The notes beneath the pieces were generated by a model. The model was not told the origin of the DNA, ran no database searches, and saw only the letters and a list, made by a program, of their open reading frames with translations. From Gemella sp963532255 (GTDB lineage: Bacteria > Bacillota > Bacilli > Staphylococcales > Gemellaceae), in assembly GCA_963532255.1 (NCBI GenBank), contig CAUSKO010000002.1, forward strand, positions 6,379 to 70,378: a stretch of DNA of 64,000 bases, given 5' to 3'. Positions 25,953 to 33,945 of the stretch are shown piece by piece (the stretch's first letter is position 1; each line of letters opens with the position of its first letter). A program made the translations under genes and the position numbers.

Positions 25953-28411
25953 TTTCCATACACCTCATTTAAATAATCTTCTTTTATAATATAAACTTTA
26001 TTTAATATATCAGAATAATATACCCCTGCTTCAATAAGCCTTACCTTAACATTATACTCTTCTAAATTTAAACCATATTCCCGATTTATATCGTCAGTAA
26101 AGTCCTCTAAGTTAGCTGATTCCCTTTTAAATAATTCATTAATTAAAAAATCATTTAACGTTTTTTTATCTTTGTTTTTACAATATATATTAGGAAATCC
26201 ATTACTTACAGCTTTAACTTTATCTGAAATACTAATTAATCTATCTAGAGAAATAAGCTCAAAACCATTTTCAAAAATTTCATCATAAAACCCTTTATTT
26301 ATTAAAGAAACAATCGAAAAATACTCACCTTCCTCTGTAAATTCATTTACCTTCGAAATAAATTTTAAAAATCTATTTTTATCAAATCCTCTTTCTTCCA
26401 AATATTTTAGATTAATGTAGCTATTATTAGATATTTTTAAAATTTTCAATTCATTTTCTAATCTTTGAATAGTATTATAATATTCTGGTGTTTTATGTAA
26501 GGGTATATCCTCTACTCGGAATATTTTTCCTGTTAAAATATAGTGTGTAAAAGCTTCGATTGCAGATCTATAATTAATTCTAACTACAACTCCACCTTTT
26601 TCTGCATAGCCTAAATCAAAAATTAACTCTTGACTTATTGAACTTTCAGGAAAATAATTACTAATTGTATCATAAAATTCCCTTTTTTCATATAATTCTT
26701 CTGTTAGGATGGAGTGTAATACAGAAACCTTTTCTTCATGACTATTTTTTTTAAAAAATATTGTGCTATTTACTACATTCTCTTGAAAGTGTGTAGACAT
26801 ATATGAAGCTAGGGAATCAGTATTTAATCCAAAATTATTATTCATATAAGAAACAAATTCTTCTACTAATTCACCGTTGAAATCTCTCATTTTTGATAAA
26901 ATGTATTCTTTCTTACTTAATTTACCTTTAACAAATTCAGGATTTCTTCCTAATCTCATATGTTCAACATCCCTAATATACTTTTTGAAAAAACAATGTA
27001 GTTCCGAACCATTTAAAATATCTAATTCTTTCATTAATTCTGTATTATTTTCAAACACCAAATTCATACTGTATGCACCTTCGGGTATAGAATCTATAAT
27101 TTTTATTAAACTCTTACCTATTTCTTGACTATAATTTACGTTATGAAATCTGTATCCATCTTTTAATGAAAAAATAACATTTGAACATCTATCAAGTAAA
27201 TTATCTAATCCCTTAATAGAGCTAATATTTAATTTAGGAAAGTCAGCTGTTTGTTCTGTATATAAATAATAAATATCGTCCAAAGAAAAGTATTTCTGTA
27301 AATCTTTATTTTGTTTTAAAATTTCCCCAATTAAATACTCTCTAGGTAATTTTTTATTACCTTTCCTTGCTATTCTTCTTGATTTGCTGATTATATATTG
27401 TTTTGCTTTTTCATCAAAATCTCCTTCTAATATATAATTTGATATATCTTGTTTTCCTTTTTTAAATAGTAGACATAACAACTCATACACCCGCCCATCA
27501 GAGGAAAAAACATTAATAAATATATCTTTAGAAATCATATATTTTGAAAACACCTCATGATACTGCTTAACTTCATATATTCTCGGCATTTTATTTATAA
27601 TTTTACCGACTATCTGTCTAACCCTTTCCCTAGATATACCAAATACATCTCCTATTTCCTGCAAACTCTTTCCTTCAAGCCGTAAAACAAGAAATTCCTT
27701 TCTATTAAAATCCGTATCAAGATAATCGTTTAAAGTTATATATTCTTGACTATATTCTAATTTATTACTTTTATTTTCATTATAATAATTTTCATTCAAG
27801 CCAAACAATTCACGTAATATATCAATAAATGAAATGTTATCAATTGAAAGCATAATAACACTCCCTCCTTTATCGATCTCTAAATAACTTTTTTTAATTA
27901 AACTTTGAATTATCTGCCTATCTAATCCTTCATCTTCTATTTTTCTTTCATCCAAATAGGTATATTTTAAAAAATATAAAAAATTATTCCATCTTAAAAT
28001 TTCTGATTGGCTATCTTCTAGTTTTAGCAGTTGGCTATACTCTCCTATTTGATTTTTTAACTTTTCTGATGCAGATAACAACCCCTCACTTCGCCAATCT
28101 ACTGTCTCTAATAATATTCTAAACTCAAAAATTGTTAGAGCTCTATCATATATTTTACTCGTTCCAAGTTTAATCCCACATGATTCAACCATATATATAT
28201 CATCAAAAATATCAGGAGATTTTGATAAACTTACTAGAGCCTCACACAAAAATATTTTTAATTTTTCTATTTTATTTTTTGAATATAACTTAGATAATTT
28301 TAAATTTTTCACCAAAAATAGATCTAACAACTCTACTTTATCCGTAGCTAGTGTTTTTGCTAAACTATAGCTTAAACCGTATCTTCTTAAATAATATATT
28401 GTTATACTCAT
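25949..28411 (-). CDS. Large protein with sigma-70 region 4 HTH, first gene of the defence-like operon
   Basis: 820 residues. About residues 240-285 form a textbook sigma-70 region 4 helix-turn-helix: FLVLRLEGKSLQEIGDVFG then ISRERVRQI. Nothing resembling sigma regions 1.2-2 is present, so it is not a normal sigma factor. The rest is charged, mainly helical sequence, including repeats of a winged-helix-like type (for example VFSLKDGYRFH, VYIIKEDYLNEVYGK ends). It may bind DNA or RNA polymerase. A GAGGTG ribosome site precedes the ATG. Its stop overlaps the ParB-like start (ATGA). I do not recognise the full-length protein as a named family. Confidence 0.75.
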   Translation of the reverse strand: MSITIYYLRRYGLSYSLAKTLATDKVELLDLFLVKNLKLSKLYSKNKIEKLKIFLCEALVSLSKSPDIFDDIYMVESCGIKLGTSKIYDRALTIFEFRILLETVDWRSEGLLSASEKLKNQIGEYSQLLKLEDSQSEILRWNNFLYFLKYTYLDERKIEDEGLDRQIIQSLIKKSYLEIDKGGSVIMLSIDNISFIDILRELFGLNENYYNENKSNKLEYSQEYITLNDYLDTDFNRKEFLVLRLEGKSLQEIGDVFGISRERVRQIVGKIINKMPRIYEVKQYHEVFSKYMISKDIFINVFSSDGRVYELLCLLFKKGKQDISNYILEGDFDEKAKQYIISKSRRIARKGNKKLPREYLIGEILKQNKDLQKYFSLDDIYYLYTEQTADFPKLNISSIKGLDNLLDRCSNVIFSLKDGYRFHNVNYSQEIGKSLIKIIDSIPEGAYSMNLVFENNTELMKELDILNGSELHCFFKKYIRDVEHMRLGRNPEFVKGKLSKKEYILSKMRDFNGELVEEFVSYMNNNFGLNTDSLASYMSTHFQENVVNSTIFFKKNSHEEKVSVLHSILTEELYEKREFYDTISNYFPESSISQELIFDLGYAEKGGVVVRINYRSAIEAFTHYILTGKIFRVEDIPLHKTPEYYNTIQRLENELKILKISNNSYINLKYLEERGFDKNRFLKFISKVNEFTEEGEYFSIVSLINKGFYDEIFENGFELISLDRLISISDKVKAVSNGFPNIYCKNKDKKTLNDFLINELFKRESANLEDFTDDINREYGLNLEEYNVKVRLIEAGVYYSDILNKVYIIKEDYLNEVYGK

Positions 28412-28784
28412 AAATCACCTCTTCTATTTTTTTAATGAAAATTTTTGTGTTAACTAATAATTATCTTTGATAAACTCCTACATATTTCTCATTAATATAT
28501 ATAATTAACTATTTAAAATTCATTTAGTTTCTCAAAAAGTTTATCGAAAAAATAAGACTATCTTACTATTTAAATCCATATAAAGTTTAGTTTATATGTT
28601 TAAATAAATAATACAACTTTTTCAGAAATTTAAACTTTATAATTAACACTTTAAACCTTAACTTTCTATGTTTAAAAAATAATTTTAGCTTTACTTCTAT
28701 GAAATAAAGATAGATACTTCTGTGAGTTTTTCTTTTTTAGGCTGACATTATATTCTATAATAAAAGTATTTTGTATTTCAATTT
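28412..28784 (-). promoter_or_regulatory. Upstream region of the defence-like operon
   Basis: 373 bp between AbiH and the sigma-region-4 gene, both minus strand. It has an interrupted inverted repeat, 28569-28604 (TTTAAA, CATATAAA, then TTTATATG, TTTAAA around a GTTTAG centre), of operator size. A TATAAT lies at 28747-28752 on the minus strand directly behind abiH. No strong terminator is visible for AbiH. No gene is seen. Confidence 0.45.
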
Positions 28785-29789
28785 TTATAATTTCATTTGG
28801 TTATTAGGAAAATCTAGAACCAAAAGTTTTTCTGTAGTAATGTTTTTATTTAGGACACCAAAATTTTCAATTAATTTAGTTGAATAGTCATATTCTTGTT
28901 TCTTATACTCATTTAAAACCCATTTAGCAGAGGGAACTAAATTACATATCTTTTCTATATAGTTTTCATCAACATCTCCAAAACTAAATCCTATTACTTT
29001 TATTGTGATATCTTCATTCAACACACTCTTAAATGCAGACAAAAATTCTTCCAATTTTCTATCTTGTATATCCTTTTTAAATATCTTGTCAACTCTATTT
29101 ATATTATCCTCTGCATATGGAGTCCAACTATCCCAATGTTCTTTCACTTCTTTTCCATGACCAAAAATATATTCACTATCACCTTTTTTTCCATGAATAT
29201 GGATAATTTTCATTGAATCAATATTGTAGTTTTCCTCTAAGGTTAGGGTATAATTAAAAGTCACAAACAAATTTTCCCCAACCATAATATCTTTACTGAA
29301 TTTTTCAAACTCGCATTTTACTTTACTTAAACTTTCTATCCATTCCTTTAGACAACCTTTTATAAATTTAGCTACATCAGGCCATTTATATGTTAATGAA
29401 TCATAATACGCATTTAGAAAAGATAGATTCTCCTCTGTATCAAAAACATCATATTGATCTATTATCTGAAAATACTCAATCAATCCTAGAGCCTCTTCTA
29501 ACTTACTCCAGTATTCTTCTTTGTTATCATCAATATAGTTAAATAAAGCAATGAACCATTTCACAGCATATGAAGGATTTATTATCCCCATATTATTTTT
29601 ATCCTCAATATACTCTACTTCCGTCATATTTATATCTATCGAGTGTACTATCTTTGAGAAATCCTTTTCAAAATTATTTTTAGTTATATTATTCACATAT
29701 TTATTATAAATAAAGTAAATAAAATCTTTATACGATGTTTGCAAGCCATGAGCCAAATCAAATCCATTTCCTAATATATAAATATTCAT
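28785..29789 (-). CDS. AbiH-family phage abortive infection protein
   Basis: 334 residues. The N-terminus YILGNGFDLAHGLQTSYKDF carries the AbiH signature (GNGFDL, H-x-L-x-T-x-Y-x-D-F). Other conserved pieces are FVTFNYTLTLE and IHIHGKKGD near 205, and IKVIGFSFGDVDENYIE near 275, in SIR2-like positions. AbiH was described in Lactococcus as a single-gene abortive infection factor; its biochemical action is not settled. The ATG has GAGGAG upstream, and a TATAAT lies at 29819-29824 on this strand. It lies 373 bp upstream of the sigma-region-4 operon in the same direction, as part of the defence-like island. Confidence 0.85.
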   Translation of the reverse strand: MNIYILGNGFDLAHGLQTSYKDFIYFIYNKYVNNITKNNFEKDFSKIVHSIDINMTEVEYIEDKNNMGIINPSYAVKWFIALFNYIDDNKEEYWSKLEEALGLIEYFQIIDQYDVFDTEENLSFLNAYYDSLTYKWPDVAKFIKGCLKEWIESLSKVKCEFEKFSKDIMVGENLFVTFNYTLTLEENYNIDSMKIIHIHGKKGDSEYIFGHGKEVKEHWDSWTPYAEDNINRVDKIFKKDIQDRKLEEFLSAFKSVLNEDITIKVIGFSFGDVDENYIEKICNLVPSAKWVLNEYKKQEYDYSTKLIENFGVLNKNITTEKLLVLDFPNNQMKL

Positions 29790-30357
29790 AATTCTACTCC
29801 TCTATAACAATATTATTTATTATAGTAGACTTATCTTTCTATCAATTACACATATATTTAATTTCTAGCTTCACTATAATTGTTTGCTTACAGCTCACAG
29901 CCTATTTCCCCTTTTAAAGCGATATTTATTTTAAAACTATGAAATAACCAATTCTCTAGACGAAACAACATAAAAAATCCTGAAACTTTTATTTTAACTG
30001 AAGAAAGTTTCCACTTGAAAAAATAATTACCCTATATCACAACAACCTTTAAATTTGATAGTATAAACCTTAACTAATTCAACAATTTTATTGTAATATA
30101 TTTGTCAAATAAATTCAAGTTCATATCTTAAAAAATATGTGCCATATTACTTAATCAATTCACAATATCAATTTATTATTCCCTTAATAGGTTTGTTCTA
30201 ATATTAATATTTAAAATTGATAATAATAACTAAACTAAGTATTAAATAACCTAATCTTTATATTTCTGTGATAATATTAATCATTTTTAGATATAACTTC
30301 AAAAATATATGATATAATATTAGAAAATATGAATTATGAACAAACTCAGGAGAAACT
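29790..30357. other. Intergenic region between divergent abiH and VTT genes
   Basis: 568 bp of AT-rich DNA. It holds the abiH promoter near 29820 and, near the right end, a TATAAT for the VTT gene at about 30311. I see a short inverted repeat, GAAACTTTT with AAAGTTTC near 29980-30010, but no gene. Confidence 0.4.
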
Positions 30358-30903
30358 ATGCAAGATTTTATCGCACAATTTGGTGATTATGCACCATTAA
30401 TATTTTTATTACTAGCATCTATTCTCCCTATTTTTTTATTTCCACCCGGAATATTTTCAATTATAGGTGGTTATTTATTCGGCTTTAAACTCGGAGCTAT
30501 CTTAACTATTACTGCAGCAATTATATATACTAATATAATGTTTCTTATTTCAAGATACTTCGCGAGAGATTATATCGAAAAATTTCTAGTACGAAAATTA
30601 TCATTAAAAGAGTTTAATAGAATTTTTGGTATTAAAGAGAATAAGCTAGCTGTATTTTTAATAATATTTAGACTGATTCCTATTTTACCTAATAGCGTTG
30701 TTAGTTATTCATATGGGTTTACTAGAATTTCATTTAAAAATTATTTTATAGCTAATCTTATTGGGCTTATTCCAGGACGACTAATCTGGCTAAATTTTGG
30801 CTCTACACTTAATAATATTTGGAGTTTAGAGTTTCTACATGCTCTTCTACTAGTACTACTATTTATAGGTGTTGGATTTTTCGTTACAAAAAAAATGGAT
30901 TAA
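30358..30903 (+). CDS. VTT/TVP38-TMEM64 (SNARE-associated, DedA-like) membrane protein
   Basis: 181 residues with about five membrane segments. Family marks are the re-entrant PPGIFSIIGGYLFGFKLGA near 35 and FRLIPILPNSVVSYSYGF near 105, with GLIPGRLIWLNFGS near 140. DedA/VTT proteins are undecaprenyl-phosphate or phospholipid scramblases in well-studied members; the TVP38 branch is less clear. CAGGAG precedes the ATG at 30358. Monocistronic. Confidence 0.88.
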   Translation: MQDFIAQFGDYAPLIFLLLASILPIFLFPPGIFSIIGGYLFGFKLGAILTITAAIIYTNIMFLISRYFARDYIEKFLVRKLSLKEFNRIFGIKENKLAVFLIIFRLIPILPNSVVSYSYGFTRISFKNYFIANLIGLIPGRLIWLNFGSTLNNIWSLEFLHALLLVLLFIGVGFFVTKKMD

Positions 30904-30912
30904 AATAGTAAA

Positions 30913-30943
30913 AAGGCTAAGCAATTTATACTTGCTTAGCCTT
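30913..30943. terminator. Terminator overlapping the end of the GNAT gene
   Basis: An 11-bp stem (30913-30923 with 30933-30943) and 9-nt loop. The right arm encodes the last codons of the convergent GNAT gene, and its stop (30926-30928) lies in the loop. Confidence 0.75.
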
Positions 30944-31387
30944 CTTCATAATATATTTTAATTCCGGAAATTTTAAGACCTCATCTATCTTAAACCCTAA
31001 CTTTTCATACATATTCATTACATACTTATTAGAGGCAAAAACTGTTAAAGTTACACTCTCAATATTTTTATCGCTAAATAAAAACTTCAAAAACTCTTTC
31101 AGCGCTACTTTTCCAAATCCTTGTCCTGTTTTTTGAGAATTTACTATAAATCTACCTATATGAGCATTATTATTTTTAAATCGGATAATTTGTATTATAC
31201 CTATAAACTCTTCTTTATTAAAAATTGAAAATACATTATCCATTTTTTGTATCTTATCTATATCTAATGGATAGGAGATTCTAGTTCCCATCCATTGTTT
31301 TTGGAATCTCTCTCCTTTTTCATTTGACCAGTCGCATAATAATAAAGAATTATTTATATTTATCCCATTTTCTAATCTAATATCCAT
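30926..31387 (-). CDS. GNAT-family N-acetyltransferase
   Basis: 153 residues with the acetyl-CoA binding region around GRFIVNSQKTGQGFGKVALK (about 85-105; Q-x-x-G-x-G pattern) and a C-terminal MYEKLGFKIDEV. That is the RimJ/RimL-like arrangement, but the substrate is unknown. I start at the ATG at 31387, 6 bp after GAAGGTG; an earlier ATG would add 14 residues without a ribosome site. Convergent with the VTT gene and sharing its terminator. Confidence 0.82.
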   Translation of the reverse strand: MDIRLENGININNSLLLCDWSNEKGERFQKQWMGTRISYPLDIDKIQKMDNVFSIFNKEEFIGIIQIIRFKNNNAHIGRFIVNSQKTGQGFGKVALKEFLKFLFSDKNIESVTLTVFASNKYVMNMYEKLGFKIDEVLKFPELKYIMKKAKQV

Positions 31388-31713
31388 ATCTACACCTTCA
31401 CAAATACTATTACTTACTCTCCATCGCATTCTTTACAGAATTATTCAAGATAAATTTCTAAAAAACTGTATCTTTTATTCACTCAATATTTCTTACATTA
31501 TTCCTAATTCTATAAGTACGCCTGCAATAATGAGCACTAGATTTATTTTTTAATATTATATAACATCTATATTAATTTTTCTTCTCTACTAAATACTTTT
31601 TCTCTTGTCTTAATACACTTAAATTATATCACAAAATGATAGAAATTATATCCTTTACAATTAAGCATTCTCATTATAAAATTAAATGTATATTATAAAA
31701 TGTGGAGCTTATT
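31388..31713. other. Intergenic region upstream of folC
   Basis: About 326 bp between divergent genes, AT-rich. No gene or clear structure is seen. Confidence 0.4.
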
Positions 31714-33141
31714 ATGAATTGTAAAATAAAATTTGAAAAATATTTAAATGAAAAAAATTTAATAGATAAACATAATATTTTAGAGCTTTTTGATAAATTA
31801 GATTTAGAAACACTAGCCGACAAACTACTTACCATTGATGAAGATAACGCCGTTAACTTTGCTATTGAATGTGTATGCGAAGAACTACTTATTACATCAT
31901 CTTATAAAATCGAGCGTACTGGTATGAAACTAGGACTCCATAGAATGGAGCGTATCCTTGAACTTTTCGACCATCCTGAAAAAGATCTTAAAGTTATCCA
32001 TGTAGCTGGAACTAATGGTAAAGGTTCAACTAGCTCTTATATAAAAGACGTACTAAAAACAAAATATCGAGTTGGTTTCTATTCAAGCCCTGGAATGCTT
32101 AGTTTTAATGATAGAATTCGTGTTAATGATGAGTTTATTTCTTATAAAGAGGCATACAGATTATTTAAACTAGTACGAGAGACTTATGATAAAAACAATC
32201 CTGATCCTAGCGATAAACTGTCATTTTTTGAAATTATCACAGGTGTAGCTCTGTTGTTCTTTAGAGACCAAAAAACAGATTTTGTTATTATGGAAGTTGG
32301 GCTTGGTGGGCGTTATGATGGAACGAATATCTTTAAAAATAAAGAACTATCAATTATTACAAAGATTGGTTTAGATCATACTGCTATTTTAGGAGATACT
32401 CTTGAGAAAATCGCTTATGAAAAAGGTGGAATTATCCAAGAAAATGATCATGTCCTAATGTATCCGGCAAAAGATAGTATAGTTAATGTAATTAAAGATA
32501 TCTGCGAAGAAAAACATGCAACTCTTAATATTTTAGATGCTAATGACATTGAAATTAAAGAAGTAAACGCTCGAGGAAATATCTTTAATTTTAAAAATGA
32601 AACTTATTCAACAAAAATGGTAGGTGAACATCAAGTTTACAATGCATCTTTAGCGTTAAGCGCCCTATTCAACTTATGTGAACGTGGAATAATAGACTTA
32701 GATGACTCTATAATAAAAGAAGCTCTAGCCGACTCAGTCTGGATTGGACGTTTAGAATGGATAAGAGAAAATATCTTATTAGATGGAGCTCATAATAACG
32801 ATGGTATTGATAGCTTAGTCGCATATCTTAATAAACAACAATTCTCAAAATTAACTATATTATTAGGTATTCTCGAAGATAAGGATTATAAGGATATGGT
32901 TGAAAAATTAAAGACTATCCCAGCTAAGTTCTCAGCAACAAAAGTACCTATAGAAATCAAAGAATCAAACTTAGATAATCTAATAGCAAGTTTTGGTGAT
33001 ACACATGTTACAAAACATGAAAACTATGAAGCTGCATTAACTAGTATAATACCTAACCTAGAAAACGATGAGATTTTCCTAATTACAGGATCACTGTACT
33101 TAATTTCAGCAGTTAGAAAAGAAATACTTGAGAAATATTAA
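31714..33141 (+). CDS. folC: Dihydrofolate synthase / folylpolyglutamate synthase
   Basis: 475 residues. It adds glutamate to dihydropteroate and then to folates. The Mur-ligase-like ATP loop HVAGTNGKGSTSSY starts near residue 95, with VGLGGRYDGTN near 195 and KIGLDHTAILGDTLEKIA. The start at 31714 follows GGAG; an earlier GTG at 31702 overlaps that site. The N-terminal segment is about 50 residues longer than usual (FolC normally starts shortly before the LGL-x-RM motif, here GLHRMERILELF). The extra part is helical and acidic. folP is 11.7 kb away with the defence-like island between. Confidence 0.93.
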   Translation: MNCKIKFEKYLNEKNLIDKHNILELFDKLDLETLADKLLTIDEDNAVNFAIECVCEELLITSSYKIERTGMKLGLHRMERILELFDHPEKDLKVIHVAGTNGKGSTSSYIKDVLKTKYRVGFYSSPGMLSFNDRIRVNDEFISYKEAYRLFKLVRETYDKNNPDPSDKLSFFEIITGVALLFFRDQKTDFVIMEVGLGGRYDGTNIFKNKELSIITKIGLDHTAILGDTLEKIAYEKGGIIQENDHVLMYPAKDSIVNVIKDICEEKHATLNILDANDIEIKEVNARGNIFNFKNETYSTKMVGEHQVYNASLALSALFNLCERGIIDLDDSIIKEALADSVWIGRLEWIRENILLDGAHNNDGIDSLVAYLNKQQFSKLTILLGILEDKDYKDMVEKLKTIPAKFSATKVPIEIKESNLDNLIASFGDTHVTKHENYEAALTSIIPNLENDEIFLITGSLYLISAVRKEILEKY

Positions 33142-33148
33142 CATAAAA

Positions 33149-33174
33149 AGAACCGATAACTTGATATCGGTTCT
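33149..33174. terminator. Bidirectional terminator
   Basis: A 10-bp stem (33149-33158 with 33165-33174) and 6-nt loop between convergent folC and the HAD gene. Confidence 0.85.
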
Positions 33175-33181
33175 CTTTATT

Positions 33182-33940
33182 TTACTTATAGTTTTTTTCA
33201 AAATGGGCTATTGCTGCCGCAAAATCTTCAACTACATGAGTAGCCTTATCTTTTACATACTCTGGAGCACGATTCATACAGTACGATATATCAGCACTTC
33301 CAAACATATCCACGTCATTTCCTGAATCTCCTAAAGCAATAACACGATTATACCCTGATTTAATCGCCTCTATTCCACTTGCTTTAGAAATATTTTTTGC
33401 TGTTATTTCCATACGAGTTGAACCAGATTTGAAGATTTCTACTTCTGGAAATTTCTCCTTCATAACTGTGTAGAATCTTTCTAAATCTTCAGCTTTTGGA
33501 CGAACATTTATTTTGTAAATTGTTTTTCCTTCTAGATAAGGGAATGGATCTTCTTTGCAAACAAGCTCCATATTCCAAAGTCTCTCTACTTTTTCATGTT
33601 GAAAATTCCCTATACGTTGATTTCCGTCTAAAGCATCAAAAATCAATTCAGCATTTTTTAAGTATTCAAAAATATACCCTACCACATTTTCTGGAATGTG
33701 TTTCTCGAATAGTACTTTATCTTTTTGTGTTACTACTGCTCCATTAAAACCTATCATATGTGTAATATCTAAATTATTTTGATCTTCCACATACTCTATT
33801 TCAGTAATAGATCTTCCTGTTGCAACTGAGAAATCACCATATTTTTTTGCGATATGATACGCTCTTAAATCATCTTCTGCTACTGACACAGAATTTTTAA
33901 CGAATGTACCATCTAAGTCTGTAACAAATAGATCTTTCAT
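33182..33940 (-). CDS. HAD-superfamily sugar-phosphatase, Cof type
   Basis: 252 residues. Motif I is FVTDLDGTFV near residue 5 with both Asp residues, motif III is Lys-containing around SGIEAIKSG, and motif IV is ALGDSGNDVDMF. This is the Cof-type (IIB cap) phosphatase class. It starts 5 bp after the PTS gene, so the two form an operon: the phosphatase probably dephosphorylates a sugar phosphate made by that transporter, or deals with its toxic build-up. Confidence 0.88.
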   Translation of the reverse strand: MKDLFVTDLDGTFVKNSVSVAEDDLRAYHIAKKYGDFSVATGRSITEIEYVEDQNNLDITHMIGFNGAVVTQKDKVLFEKHIPENVVGYIFEYLKNAELIFDALDGNQRIGNFQHEKVERLWNMELVCKEDPFPYLEGKTIYKINVRPKAEDLERFYTVMKEKFPEVEIFKSGSTRMEITAKNISKASGIEAIKSGYNRVIALGDSGNDVDMFGSADISYCMNRAPEYVKDKATHVVEDFAAAIAHFEKNYK

Positions 33941-33945
33941 AAGAA

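Noticed and set aside
25949..28411. Calling the 820-residue protein an RNA polymerase sigma factor
   Set aside because: Only region 4 is present; region 2, needed for -10 recognition, is missing.
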